Shown: positions 15,485-24,500, counted from the stretch's first letter. The stretch: DNA of 30,018 nt from UBA8437 sp003445035 (GCA_937901285.1 CALCHI010000180.1:1-30018); one strand, 5' to 3'. Notes: generated by a model not told the origin, from the sequence alone. Program-made: numbers and translations.

Positions 15485-16435
15485 CTAGTTGCACTCGGGC
15501 TGAAGCGGGCCGGCGAGTTCCTCGAGGAAGAACAATCGGCCGGGCTGAGTGGGCATGAACGTCGAGGGGATCCAGGGCGTGGGGTCGTGCCGGAGTGTCA
15601 TCCACAGGCTCAGGCCCTGCCACATCATGCCCCGCGAAAACGTCCCGTCGGCACCACCAATGATCTTGTCGGCGCCCAGGAACAGCCCGGGTCCGATCGT
15701 GTTGGCGAATGCCGGGACCAGCGTGGTCCGGCTCTTGAAGCTCGTCACCGCGTTCTGCTCGATCGTCAGCGGATGCAACTGGGCTCCGATGCGGTGTGTG
15801 TCGGCCCGCCAGGCGTCGGCGCTGTCGTACTCGGCTGCGAACTGGGGTTCCCAGAAGGCGATGTGGCAGACTCGGCCGATTCCGAACAGCACCACCAACT
15901 TGCCGCCCCCGGCACGGATCTCGGCGATCTGATCGGCGAAGTGTGGCAGGGAGTCCTTTGAGGCGAAATGCCGTTGTTCGGGTGGAACCGTCAGGTCGCC
16001 CAGCGGACCGTAGAACGCATCGGACATGGCGTTTTCGAAGGCGCCGGGGTGATCGGAGGGCAAGGTGTTTCCGTCCGAATCACTCCATTCGTCCATGTTG
16101 AAACCATGAACGTGATCGCAGGAGACACCCCATTCTTTGAGGAAGTAGACGGCCCAGCGGTACATCCCCATCGGGCCGACCGGCAGGATCATTGCCAGGG
16201 AATGGCCGTCGGTTCGGGCCCGGGAGATTGTCAGGGCAATTTCGTGGCCAAGCATCGTGTCGAAGTCGGACAGGGTGTTGCAGGGAATCGGTTCAAAACC
16301 CTCGTTCCACCACGGCTGCCGTTGCGTGATGGTTGCCGGATCGTCGCCAACACAGCTGTCGATCTTGGCCAGGTCCCAGCCCGACGGAAGAAAACTCTCC
16401 ATCAACGATCCGCTCAATGTGCTCAACAGGTCCAT
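15485..16435 (-). CDS. Glucosamine-6-phosphate deaminase/isomerase (NagB) family protein, altered active site
   Basis: NagB proteins open the sugar ring of glucosamine 6-phosphate and release ammonia. This 316-aa homologue is longer than E. coli NagB (266). It keeps FNMDE (Asp115, matching Asp72), and His191 and Glu196 in the motif CHIAFWEP. The family motif normally reads GxGxDGHIAFNEP, but here Val189 and Cys190 replace the Asp-Gly, so the ring-opening Asp141 is gone. The Lys208 region is also not recognisable. It may act on a different sugar phosphate or by a changed mechanism. The start has GGGAGAG a few bases upstream. It stands alone, divergent from the RND operon. Confidence 0.8.
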   Translation of the reverse strand: MDLLSTLSGSLMESFLPSGWDLAKIDSCVGDDPATITQRQPWWNEGFEPIPCNTLSDFDTMLGHEIALTISRARTDGHSLAMILPVGPMGMYRWAVYFLKEWGVSCDHVHGFNMDEWSDSDGNTLPSDHPGAFENAMSDAFYGPLGDLTVPPEQRHFASKDSLPHFADQIAEIRAGGGKLVVLFGIGRVCHIAFWEPQFAAEYDSADAWRADTHRIGAQLHPLTIEQNAVTSFKSRTTLVPAFANTIGPGLFLGADKIIGGADGTFSRGMMWQGLSLWMTLRHDPTPWIPSTFMPTQPGRLFFLEELAGPLQPECN

Positions 16436-16452
16436 CGTTCTCTCCCGCGGGG

Positions 16453-16472
16453 CCGGTCGTCAGAGCGACCGG
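16453..16472 (-). other. Hairpin in the divergent gap between the NagB-family gene and the RND operon
   Basis: CCGGTCG (16453-16459), loop of six, CGACCGG (16466-16472): a perfect 7-bp inverted repeat 18-37 bases upstream of the NagB-family start. It would lie in that gene's 5' leader or act as an operator. Elsewhere in the gap (16436-16622) a plus-strand promoter candidate is TTGTCA (16473-16478), 16 bases, TAACGA (16495-16500), which abuts the hairpin. Both are modest. Confidence 0.3.
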
Positions 16473-16622
16473 TTGTCAGATATGGATCCCACTGTAACGA
16501 TCGTGGTTCGGTGATTCGAGCGGCATGCATGAGTATTGCCTTATCGGTTGCGATGCGGCTAAAGTAGGCCAACCCACCAACTTACCCCACCCTGTGCGAC
16601 GTCCTGTCGCCCGCGAGTCTCG

Positions 16623-17759
16623 ATGAAGTTCATTGTTGTGCCGTGCGTTTTGGCTTCGTGCCTGGGCATCGGTTGGGCCGTTTTTGTTGATTCTCAGCAC
16701 CAGGTCGGAGGCGGAACGTCGCCGAGTGGTGAGGAGGTCCACGCGGTCAAGGTGACCGGTCTGCAGACGCGGGACATTGTCGAGGCCCTGGAGTTGGTTG
16801 GGAGTCTCGAAGCGGATCGCGATGTTGAGATCCGCTCGCGAGTCAGCGGACGGATCGAGGAACTGGTTGTTGACGTCGGTGACCGCATCAGCAAGGGCCA
16901 GTTGCTGATCCAGATCGACGATCTGCAGCAGCGGGAAATGGTGCGTCGCGCGGAGGCGGCGATCCGTGTCGCGGCGGCTGAGAAGTCGACCCAGGACCTG
17001 CGTGTGATTGCGGCGCGACGTGACCACGATCGCCAGAAGAACCTGGTCAAGAAGCGGGTCGGGACCGCTCAGCAACTGGAGGCGGCCGAGTCAAAGTTGT
17101 CTATTGCCGAAGCCGAGTCACGACTCGCTGCTTCTAAGGTGGCCCAGGCCGAGACGGAACTGGAGCAGAGTCGTCTGGAGTTGGCCGAACGTCGGATCGC
17201 GTCGCCGTTGGCCGGACAGGTTGCCAGCCGGAAGGTTCAGGTCGGTGACCTCGCCAAGTCCGACCTGGGGCTCTTGCGGATTGTTGATCTCTCGACGGTT
17301 CGCACTGCGGTCCATGTCGGAGAAAGCGACTACAGGCAGTTGCGAGAGGGCCAGTCGGCCGAGGTTCGGGTCGACACCTACCCGGACCCTTTCCCGGGGC
17401 GACTCGTGAGGCTGGCGCCGGTGCTGGATCCCGAGACACGGACGGCGGTCGTTTACATCGCCGTTGACAATCCCAATGGGTTGCTCAAGCCGGGTATGCA
17501 CGCCCGCGTTCGCGTTGTGCTCGACCGACACGAACAGGCCACCGCAGTGCCTTTGGCGTCGGTGGTCGAAACGACGAGCGGCTCGACTGTCTTTGTGCTT
17601 GCCGACGATGGAGAGCGGGTGAGTCAGGTGAGTGTTCGTCTCGGGCTTGCCGACCAGACAATGGTCGAGGTTCTCAGCGGGATTACTCCTTCCGACCGTG
17701 TTGTCACGCTGGGCAGCCACCTGGTCAGGGACGGTCAGGTCGTGGAGGTCGTGGACTGA
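16623..17759 (+). CDS. RND efflux periplasmic adaptor (membrane fusion protein)
   Basis: Adaptors link the inner-membrane RND pump to an outer-membrane channel. The product is 378 aa. Residues 4-22 form a membrane anchor or signal. A biotinyl-lipoyl half-domain follows (VEIRSRVSGRIEELVVDVGDRISKGQLL), then a long alpha-helical hairpin rich in Ala/Glu/Arg (about 105-190), the second lipoyl half (SPLAGQVASRKVQVGD), a beta-barrel and a membrane-proximal domain. This is the standard HlyD/AcrA order. ATG 16623 has only a weak ribosome site but gives a normal N-terminus. The pump gene starts 6 bases after the stop. No outer-membrane TolC-type gene is present nearby. Confidence 0.92.
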   Translation: MKFIVVPCVLASCLGIGWAVFVDSQHQVGGGTSPSGEEVHAVKVTGLQTRDIVEALELVGSLEADRDVEIRSRVSGRIEELVVDVGDRISKGQLLIQIDDLQQREMVRRAEAAIRVAAAEKSTQDLRVIAARRDHDRQKNLVKKRVGTAQQLEAAESKLSIAEAESRLAASKVAQAETELEQSRLELAERRIASPLAGQVASRKVQVGDLAKSDLGLLRIVDLSTVRTAVHVGESDYRQLREGQSAEVRVDTYPDPFPGRLVRLAPVLDPETRTAVVYIAVDNPNGLLKPGMHARVRVVLDRHEQATAVPLASVVETTSGSTVFVLADDGERVSQVSVRLGLADQTMVEVLSGITPSDRVVTLGSHLVRDGQVVEVVD

Positions 17760-17765
17760 GTCACC

Positions 17766-20700
17766 ATGACGCTGACCCGCCTGGCCGTAAACCGACCTGT
17801 GACGACCTTGATGATCGGACTGGTCATCACGCTGCTGGGATATGTGGCGGTTGAACGCCTGGCGGTGGATCTTCTGCCCAAGCTCGATTATCCCACCGTG
17901 CAGGTTGAGACGCTCTATCGCGGTGCGGCGCCCGGGGAAATTGAAACCCTGCTGACCAGGCCGCTCGAGCAGGCGTTGAGTTCGATCAAGGGCTCGGAGG
18001 AGATTTCGAGCACGAGTGCCGAGGGGGCGAGCACGATCCGGATCCGCATGAACTGGGGCGTCGATCTCGATGTGGCTCTCGGCGATATGCGGCAGGCGGT
18101 GCAGAAGGTGAGACGGCAACTGCCCGACGGGGTTGAAGGCCCGTATTTCCGCCGCTTCAACGAGAGTGATTCGCCGATCATCTACCTGGGATTGGAGCGA
18201 GTGGGTGCGTCGGCTTCAGGCGATCGTCGGTCGGCGATTGAGACGACGAAGCGAGCCGAGACGGAAATTATTCCCGAACTGGAGAAAGTGCCCGGGGTCG
18301 GTTATGTGAGGTTGCGGGGCGCCGTCCGTCGGGAAATCCAGGTTGACCTGGATCGCCAGAAACTCGAATCGATGCATCTGGGTGTCAACGAGGTGGTGGC
18401 GGCGCTGAGGCGACAGAACATCAACCGTCCGGCCGGCGACTTCGACGAGGGGAACGTCCAGCGACTGGTGCGGAGCCATGGCCAGTTCCGCAATCTCGGC
18501 GAGATGCGGGACACGGTGGTTCGTGAACGCGACGGGGCCATCGTGCGTCTGTCAGACATCGGTGAGGTGACCGACGGGATTGAAGAGCGGACCGATTCCA
18601 GCCGCGTCAACGGACGAGAAGGCCTGTTGATCTACATCCACAAGCAGTCCGACGGGAACACGGTGGCCGTGAGTCGGTTGATTCGTGAAGCGGTCGCACG
18701 ACTGAATCGCCGATTGACCGGACTGGAACTCTCGATCCGGATCGACAAGTCCGAGTTCGTCGTCCAGGCGATCGAGAATATCCGTCGGACGGCTGTCTCT
18801 GGAATGGGCCTGGCCGCGGTGGTGCTGGTGATCTTCCTCCGCAGTTTTCGCAGTACGGTCGTGATCGGCGTGACAATGCCCTTTTCGGTAATGGCAACAT
18901 TCGTACTGATTTACGCCCAGGACTTTTCTCTGAACGTTGTGTCCTTTGGTGGTCTCGCATTGGGCCTGGGCCTGCTGGTCGACAACTCCATCGTTGTCCT
19001 CGAATCGATCTATCGCCGTCGCGACGATGGGCAGCCCATCAAGCAGGCGGCCATCGACGGCACCACCGAGGTCGGTTCGGCGATCGTGGCCAGTACCCTG
19101 ACGACCCTGATCGTGTTTGTGCCCCTGATCTTCATCGAGGGGACAACCGGAGTGTTGTTACACCAATTGGCCTGGGTGGTGTGTTTTGCCCTGACCTGTT
19201 CGCTGTTGGCCAGCCTGACGCTGACGCCGATGCTGGCGGCTCACTGGGGTGGCAAGAAGCGGGATTCGGATCCGGATTCGTTGAGGGGGGGCGTGCTGTC
19301 GGACCGGTTGGCGGCAGTCGCCCAGAGCGTCTTTTCGATGATCGAGGCAGTCTACGCTTCGGTGTTGCGGCAGGCGCTTCGTCGTCGAGGCGTGGTGCTT
19401 TCGGTGCTGCTGCTGATTTTTGCGGTAACGGTCGGGCTGGCGCCTCGCATCGGGACAGAGTACATGCCCAAGGCTGACGAAGGCGATCTGCGGGTCCGCG
19501 GCCACATGGCCCCGGGGATCCAGTTCGAGCATCTCGAGCGGCAGGCCATAGAGATCGAGAAGAGGATTTTGTCGGCAGTCCCGCCTGAACAGCGTACGAC
19601 CGTGGCGTCCTTCATCGGGGGCGATCGGGACGATTCGGAGGACTGGAACGAGTGTTGGTTGAGAGTCAAATTGGTTCCCCGCAGCCAGCGCCGCCAGTCG
19701 GTCCAGGAGGTTCGGACAGAGTTGGCGGCTGCGATTGGACCGATTCCGGGAATGAGAGTGGGTGTGAAGGCTCAGACCGAGATGATGCTGGCGAGGATGT
19801 TGAGTTTTGGTGGGGACGATGTCGAGGTTGAAATTCGCGGGTACGACCTGGAGAAAGCCGATCGGATGGCTGGCCGGGTGGCGGAAATGATGAGGAAGGT
19901 GCCGGGGCTGATCAACGTCAATATCCAACGTCCCGACCGGCGGCCGGAATTGTCAGTCCATGTCGACCGGGTGAAGGCCAGTTTGGTGGGGGTCAGTGTC
20001 CAGGACATCGCCGAGACCCTTGATACGACGATCCGTGGAACCGAGGCCACGTTGTTCCGCGAGGATGGAGATGAATTCAACGTGCTGGTCCGGCTTCGGG
20101 ACTCGGATCGCGACGGACTGCCCGACATCGAGCGGGTTGGGGTGACGACCGGTGGTGGTCGAGTGGTGGCGCTGCGAGATCTCGTCGGGTTCGATACTGG
20201 CAATTCGCCATTGAGGATTAACCGCAGTGCCCGTCAACGCGTGGTTCAGGTTTCTGCCGACGTGGCCGATCGAGATCTCGGTGGAGTCGTCTCCGACCTG
20301 ACCGGGTTGCTGGATGATGGTACGTGGCCAAGAGGGTTTACCTACCGCATTGTCGGAGACTACGAGGAACAGCAGCGAAGCTTTCGTGAACTGACCAAGG
20401 GATTGGTGCTGGCGGTTGTGCTGATGTACATGGTGATGGCCTCGCAGTTCGAGTCGTTTCGGGATCCGCTGGTGATCCTGGTGACGATTCCCCTGGGAGC
20501 GATCGGGGTCATCCTGGCGTTGCTCCTGACCGACACAACGTTGAACGCACAGTCCTTTATCGGGACGGTGATGCTGGCTGGCATCGTCGTCAACAACGCG
20601 ATCGTCCTGGTCGACTGCATCAAGCAGAGGCTGGAGGGCCAGGTGGGTGGAGATTTCACCGAGGTGATTGTCGGAGCGAGTGTGCGGCGGTTCCGGCCGA

Positions 20701-20921
20701 TCCTGATGACGACTTTGACGACCGTGCTGGCAATGCTGCCGATTGCGTGGGGATGGGGAGAGGGGGGCGAATTGCAGGCTCCGATGGCTCGCGTGGTGAT
20801 CGGCGGGCTGCTGTCGGGGGCGCTGATCACGTTGCTGGCCATCCCGATCGTCTGTCACATCGTTCGTCCCGGCCGGCGGCCCCTGGCGGCCCACGTCGCG
20901 GATCGGTCCGAGTCGCTATAA
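17766..20921 (+). CDS. RND family efflux transporter (AcrB-like permease)
   Basis: This inner-membrane proton-driven pump exports drugs or other amphiphiles. The product is 1051 aa, typical for the family. The N-terminus RLAVNRPVTTLMIGLVI is the family start, followed by the first periplasmic porter domain with YPTVQVET and the GAAPGEIE motif. Two sets of membrane helices (about 335-550 and 870-1035) surround the second porter domain. The proton-relay motif reads GLLVDNSIVVLE with Asp406 and Asn407 where AcrB has two Asp residues; many HAE1-type pumps have this. The later helix holds GIVVNNAIVLVD. It is co-transcribed with the adaptor gene. Substrate cannot be told from sequence. Confidence 0.95.
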   Translation: MTLTRLAVNRPVTTLMIGLVITLLGYVAVERLAVDLLPKLDYPTVQVETLYRGAAPGEIETLLTRPLEQALSSIKGSEEISSTSAEGASTIRIRMNWGVDLDVALGDMRQAVQKVRRQLPDGVEGPYFRRFNESDSPIIYLGLERVGASASGDRRSAIETTKRAETEIIPELEKVPGVGYVRLRGAVRREIQVDLDRQKLESMHLGVNEVVAALRRQNINRPAGDFDEGNVQRLVRSHGQFRNLGEMRDTVVRERDGAIVRLSDIGEVTDGIEERTDSSRVNGREGLLIYIHKQSDGNTVAVSRLIREAVARLNRRLTGLELSIRIDKSEFVVQAIENIRRTAVSGMGLAAVVLVIFLRSFRSTVVIGVTMPFSVMATFVLIYAQDFSLNVVSFGGLALGLGLLVDNSIVVLESIYRRRDDGQPIKQAAIDGTTEVGSAIVASTLTTLIVFVPLIFIEGTTGVLLHQLAWVVCFALTCSLLASLTLTPMLAAHWGGKKRDSDPDSLRGGVLSDRLAAVAQSVFSMIEAVYASVLRQALRRRGVVLSVLLLIFAVTVGLAPRIGTEYMPKADEGDLRVRGHMAPGIQFEHLERQAIEIEKRILSAVPPEQRTTVASFIGGDRDDSEDWNECWLRVKLVPRSQRRQSVQEVRTELAAAIGPIPGMRVGVKAQTEMMLARMLSFGGDDVEVEIRGYDLEKADRMAGRVAEMMRKVPGLINVNIQRPDRRPELSVHVDRVKASLVGVSVQDIAETLDTTIRGTEATLFREDGDEFNVLVRLRDSDRDGLPDIERVGVTTGGGRVVALRDLVGFDTGNSPLRINRSARQRVVQVSADVADRDLGGVVSDLTGLLDDGTWPRGFTYRIVGDYEEQQRSFRELTKGLVLAVVLMYMVMASQFESFRDPLVILVTIPLGAIGVILALLLTDTTLNAQSFIGTVMLAGIVVNNAIVLVDCIKQRLEGQVGGDFTEVIVGASVRRFRPILMTTLTTVLAMLPIAWGWGEGGELQAPMARVVIGGLLSGALITLLAIPIVCHIVRPGRRPLAAHVADRSESL

Positions 20922-20922
20922 T
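20917..20922 (+). promoter_or_regulatory. Isolated perfect -10 box TATAAT at the end of the RND gene
   Basis: TATAAT overlaps the RND stop codon (TAA, 20919-20921). No acceptable -35 box lies 16-18 bases upstream. It may drive the next gene with an activator, or be chance. Confidence 0.25.
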
Positions 20923-20983
20923 TTTCGACTGATTGACCGGACAAGTGATGGGGTGAGGGCCGTGGACAGGAGGGGACCAGGTC

Positions 20984-22282
20984 ATGACGAGTGATGAACG
21001 GGAGCCACAACCGGTCGGCCCGGCAACGGTGCGGGACAGGCTGAGAGTAATGCTGGCGGTGGCCCGCAGCGCGTTGGATCCTCGTCGTTGGCTGATCGGA
21101 GGCCTGGCTGCCTTGATGGTGGCTGCCGGGGGCGTGGTCCTGGACAACTTGTCGGGGTCCGATCAGCCTACCGAATGGCCCTGGAGCATCGAACTGGGCA
21201 CGCTGGATGGCGATCGCAAGGTGGATTCGCTGTTGTCGGCGGCCGGCGGTCAGCCGATTGCCACGGCGGTGCGGGTGGCCTGGAATCCGGAACTGGTGGG
21301 ACGCCCGTTGCGGGATGTCATGAGGCCGGCGGTGCGGATCGTCGGGGCGAGGGAGTCGTGGTCCGAGACAGCAATCAACTGGTCGCGATTCCTGGTGGCG
21401 GTGATCGTCTGGTCACTGGCCGGAGTCATCCTGGTTCGGATGACCGCGGCCGACGTGGTTCGCGGTGAGTCGGTGTCGTTGGCGCAGGCGGTGGGTTTCG
21501 GGTTCAGACAGTCCGGATCACTGCTCTCGGCATCCCTGATCAGCGTGTCGTGTTTCGGAGTGCTGTGGGGCCTGGCCGTTCTGGGGGGGCTGTTGGCCAA
21601 GATTCCGTCAGTCGGCCCATTGGTCGTCTCGCTATTGTGGTTCATTCCGTTGGTGTTGGGGCTGTTGATGACGATCGTGGCCCTGGGTTTCGTGGTTGGC
21701 TGGCCGTTGATGGTGGCCACGATCGGGGTCGAGGACAGTGACGGGTTTGACGGGTTTTCACACGCGCACGGTTTCCTGACCGATCGCCCGCTGTTGCTGG
21801 CGAGCCATGCCGTGATCGCGACGATCGTGGCGTCGGTCGCTGCCTGCCTGGGATGGCTGGCACTGTCGTTGACCATCTGGTTTTCGGGTTCGGCGGTCAG
21901 TTCCGGACTGGATGCATTCGATTCCAGGAGTGAACTGCAGGTTGTCTCGAATTCTCTTTCCGAGGCCAGCCTGGTGGGAGGAGGCGAAGTGCCGGCCCGG
22001 TTGGTGGCTGCGGGTTCCGGTGAGTCGGCTGACATCCCGTTTTCCTCGACGTTTCTCGTCTTCTGGATCCGGGCGGCTCACCTGCTGTTCGTCGGATACG
22101 TCGGTGGTGTCTTCTGGGGAGTTGTGACCGGTCTCTATCTGGTGGTCCGGGACAGTGCCGACGGGATACCGATGACACAAATGTGGCTGGAGTCTGACGA
22201 CACCCCGCCAGAATCTCTCGGCGGGGACGTCATCCTCGAACCAGGCGAAGACCAGAGCGTGTCGTCAGACGAGCCGGACTGA
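20984..22282 (+). CDS. Polytopic membrane protein of unknown function
   Basis: I do not recognise a family. The product is 432 aa. After a basic N-terminal stretch a helix lies near 37-55, followed by a soluble loop to about 130. Helices then appear near 132-151, 180-207, 212-250 (two), 268-300 and 370-395, and the C-terminus is acidic and soluble. The layout, one helix and an external loop before a helix bundle, recalls hypothetical membrane proteins of Planctomycetes, but this is impression only. AGGAGGGG (20968-20975) is a strong ribosome site 8 bases before ATG 20984. The gene follows the RND operon by 62 bases and could be its last member or independent. Confidence 0.75.
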   Translation: MTSDEREPQPVGPATVRDRLRVMLAVARSALDPRRWLIGGLAALMVAAGGVVLDNLSGSDQPTEWPWSIELGTLDGDRKVDSLLSAAGGQPIATAVRVAWNPELVGRPLRDVMRPAVRIVGARESWSETAINWSRFLVAVIVWSLAGVILVRMTAADVVRGESVSLAQAVGFGFRQSGSLLSASLISVSCFGVLWGLAVLGGLLAKIPSVGPLVVSLLWFIPLVLGLLMTIVALGFVVGWPLMVATIGVEDSDGFDGFSHAHGFLTDRPLLLASHAVIATIVASVAACLGWLALSLTIWFSGSAVSSGLDAFDSRSELQVVSNSLSEASLVGGGEVPARLVAAGSGESADIPFSSTFLVFWIRAAHLLFVGYVGGVFWGVVTGLYLVVRDSADGIPMTQMWLESDDTPPESLGGDVILEPGEDQSVSSDEPD

Positions 22283-22303
22283 CCGCCAATCAGGTGGTCA
22301 GTT
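22277..22303. terminator. Shared hairpin at the convergent gene ends
   Basis: CTGACCGCC (22279-22287), loop AATCA, GGTGGTCAG (22293-22301) form a 9-bp stem with one G-U pair, extendable by two weaker pairs. It includes the stop codon of the plus-strand membrane gene in its left arm, and the stop codon of the minus-strand gene is in the loop. No U-tract follows on either side. A bidirectional terminator for the two convergent genes is likely. Confidence 0.5.
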
Positions 22304-23075
22304 GCTCGAACAACGCCCTGTAGTATCGCATCACTCGCAACGGATCGCTGGTCGCGGGGCTTTCCGAAAGGCACCAGCCCTTGTAGCCCTGTGCGGTCAA
22401 CAGCGAGAAGAGTTCTCGGTAGGGATATCTCTGGTCGTAGAGGTCGTGGATGTGGACGACATCTCCGAGTCTTGCTGCCAGGCGGTGGAAATGGGTTTTC
22501 AATGAACCGTCTATGGTCTCGCCGGGATTCGAATTCCAGCAGACAGTGACGCGGGGATGGTTGGCGATGTCGACAATCTGCCGAATCACCGCCGGATCCT
22601 TTGTTCCCCGCCCGTGAACTTCCAAGCGGATCTGTTGTCCGAATTCGTCGGCTGATTTGGCACACACCAGAAGCGCCCGGCCGATCCGTTCGATCGTCCG
22701 TCCACGGTCCTCGCCCTTGACGAATCCGTTGGGGCGGACCTTGATGCCGCTGCCACCGACATCCCGAGAGAGTTCCAGAAAACGGCGGGTGAGATCGATG
22801 TTCTGCTGGACCACGCCGTGGTCGGCACTGTGGTATTCGCAGGCCGACCCGAGTCCAACCAGGGTGACCGGTGAGTCGGCGAAACGGGCTTTGACCTCCG
22901 CTCTCTGCGCCCGGTTCAGACTGACCTCGACACCGTGCTTGTGAGTGCTACGGAGTTCGACGCCGGCGAACCCGGTCTTCTCGCAGTTGGTGATCAGTGT
23001 TGGCAAATCCCACTGGGCTCCCCAGAGATAGGTGACCATGCCCAGCTTCAGGTCGGATTTCCGGTCAGGTTTCAT
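22290..23075 (-). CDS. Sugar phosphate isomerase/epimerase-like TIM-barrel protein
   Basis: The product (261 aa) belongs by pattern to the xylose isomerase-like TIM barrel (AP endonuclease 2) superfamily. The opening KLGMVTYLWGAQWDLPTLI and GFAGVELRSTHKHG are typical, and later segments IRLEVHGRG, VTVCWNSNPGE and VVHIHDLYD supply Glu, Asn and His/Asp where metal-binding residues occur in the family. The first metal Glu is probably in the LEVHG segment. The exact substrate is unknown; a sugar, inositol derivative or hydroxypyruvate-like compound is possible. The start has AGGAGA about 8 bases upstream. It lies 111 bases downstream of fabH on the same strand. Confidence 0.8.
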   Translation of the reverse strand: MKPDRKSDLKLGMVTYLWGAQWDLPTLITNCEKTGFAGVELRSTHKHGVEVSLNRAQRAEVKARFADSPVTLVGLGSACEYHSADHGVVQQNIDLTRRFLELSRDVGGSGIKVRPNGFVKGEDRGRTIERIGRALLVCAKSADEFGQQIRLEVHGRGTKDPAVIRQIVDIANHPRVTVCWNSNPGETIDGSLKTHFHRLAARLGDVVHIHDLYDQRYPYRELFSLLTAQGYKGWCLSESPATSDPLRVMRYYRALFEQLTT

Positions 23076-23143
23076 GACACGATTCTCCTGGCAGGTGAGT
23101 CACGCGGCGGTGCGGACTTCTTCCCCGATTGTACTACCGATTG

Positions 23144-23158
23144 GGCAGCAAGGCTGCC
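23144..23158 (-). terminator. Short hairpin downstream of fabH
   Basis: GGCAGC and GCTGCC form a 6-bp stem with a 3-base loop, 29-43 bases past the fabH stop. No U-tract follows. A TACAAT (-10-like, minus strand, 23133 down to 23128) lies just after it and could start transcription of the isomerase-like gene, but no good -35 box is seen. Confidence 0.3.
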
Positions 23159-23186
23159 GCTGGACGGAAACCGCACCCGGTGGTCT

Positions 23187-24188
23187 CTACCAGCGGAACA
23201 GGGATGTGCCCCAGGTGAGGCCGGCCCCGAAGCCGCACATCAGGATCGTGTCGCCCCGGTTGATCCGCCCGGCCTGAAACGCCTCGTCGAGAGCCAGCGG
23301 GATCGATCCGCCGGACGTGTTGCCGTACCGCTCGAGGTTGCTGAAGACCCGTTCGGGGTCAATTCCCAGTTGGGAGACGGCGGCATCGATAATTCGCTTG
23401 TTGGCCTGGTGCACCAGGTACAGCGACACGTCGTGAATGCTCATGCCCGACTTGGACAGCACCAGTTCGATGGTGTCGGTCAGGACGCGAACAGCCCACT
23501 TGAAGACGGCACTGCCGTCCATGGCCAGGTACTGTCGTCCAGCTTCAACGTCGTCAACGGTCACCGGGTTGCGCGTGCCGCCGACGGCACATTGCAGCAA
23601 TGGGCCACCACTGCCGTCGGCTCCCATCTGGTAGCAGATCAACCCCTGGTGCGGTTCGCCCCGGGTCATCAGCACGGCGCCGGCTCCGTCGCCGAACAGG
23701 GGGGCGATGCGTCGATCCTGAGGATCGACGATTCGGGAGTTGCAGTCGCCGCCGATAACCAGCGCCACCTTGCTGTTGCCGGTGGCCACGTACTGGGCAC
23801 CGGTCACCATGGAGTAGATGAAACCCGAGCAGGCGGCCTGCAGGTCGACGGCCGCCGCGTCGAGGCCGAGTTTGTCCTGGACTATGCAGGCGGTCGAGGG
23901 GCAGTTGTAGTCGGGGGTGAACGTGCCGACCAAGACCAGGTCGATTTCGGACGGGTCGATCCTTGCCGACCGGATTGCTCTGCGGGCGGCTTCGATGCAG
24001 AGATCGCTGGTGGCTTGCCCTTCGGGAGCGTGACGCCGCTCAAGGATCCCCGTCCGCTGGCTGATCCAGTCCGGATCAAAACCTCGTTCGGCCTGCAGAT
24101 CCTCGTTGGTGACCACCTGGTCAGGCACGTAGGAGCCGCTGCCGACGATCTGAATGCCGAGCAGAGAATTGGTACGCTGGCTGAACAC
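23187..24188 (-). CDS. fabH: Beta-ketoacyl-ACP synthase III
   Basis: FabH condenses acetyl-CoA with malonyl-ACP to begin fatty acid synthesis. With the GTG start at 24188 the product is 333 aa, the family norm. The catalytic triad is complete: Cys120 (LQAACSGF), His260 (LVHQANKR) and Asn290 (ERYGNTSGGS). The N-terminus after the start gives the expected GIQIVGSGSYVPDQVVTNEDL-type opening. The frame stays open upstream, and ATG codons at 24326 and 24347 would add 46 or 53 low-complexity residues; a TATACT -10 box at 24377-24372 would allow those starts. The GTG has no strong ribosome site, so the start is uncertain while the identity is not. Confidence 0.93.
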   Translation of the reverse strand: MFSQRTNSLLGIQIVGSGSYVPDQVVTNEDLQAERGFDPDWISQRTGILERRHAPEGQATSDLCIEAARRAIRSARIDPSEIDLVLVGTFTPDYNCPSTACIVQDKLGLDAAAVDLQAACSGFIYSMVTGAQYVATGNSKVALVIGGDCNSRIVDPQDRRIAPLFGDGAGAVLMTRGEPHQGLICYQMGADGSGGPLLQCAVGGTRNPVTVDDVEAGRQYLAMDGSAVFKWAVRVLTDTIELVLSKSGMSIHDVSLYLVHQANKRIIDAAVSQLGIDPERVFSNLERYGNTSGGSIPLALDEAFQAGRINRGDTILMCGFGAGLTWGTSLFRW

Positions 24189-24500
24189 CTTGCGTGTATT
24201 TTCCCGATCGGTAGAACGAGATTCGGTAGCCGTCTTCGCGATTACCCCAACCTGCGGTGAGTCAGGAGACGAATGTCCCCGTGAAGTGATCGACTCAACA
24301 GGAAAATGGGGGCTCGGACGCTGCATCAGCGAACAGTCCGTCTCCATCCGGGTGCCTTTGACGCTGGCCGGAGTATAACCCGTTCGTCGAAATGAAACCA
24401 GCGGGTTCCGCGACGTTTGCCAAGACTGTGCCTCGGATTTTTGGAATCCGCTAAGATGGCTGGGGAACGCGAATCGAGGGGGCGGGGCGACGGAGATTCC
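24189..24500. other. Divergent gap between fabH and the small beta-sandwich gene
   Basis: This stretch may encode an N-terminal extension of FabH (see that entry). It holds a minus-strand -10 box TATACT (24377 down to 24372) without a good -35 box, and a plus-strand -10-like TAAGAT (24452-24457). A 6-bp hairpin, CGGATT (24434-24439) with AATCCG (24445-24450), lies next to the latter and could be an operator. No other gene is seen. Confidence 0.4.

Noticed and set aside
15478..15492. Hairpin GCAAC/GTTGC between the DUF151 and NagB-family genes as a terminator
   Set aside because: The stem is only 5 bp with no U-tract; too weak to call, although a terminator is expected between these convergent genes.
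18976..18995. Asp to Asn change in the RND proton-relay motif as a sign of an inactive pump
   Set aside because: The VDNSIVVLE form is common in functional HAE1-type pumps, so it is not evidence of inactivity.
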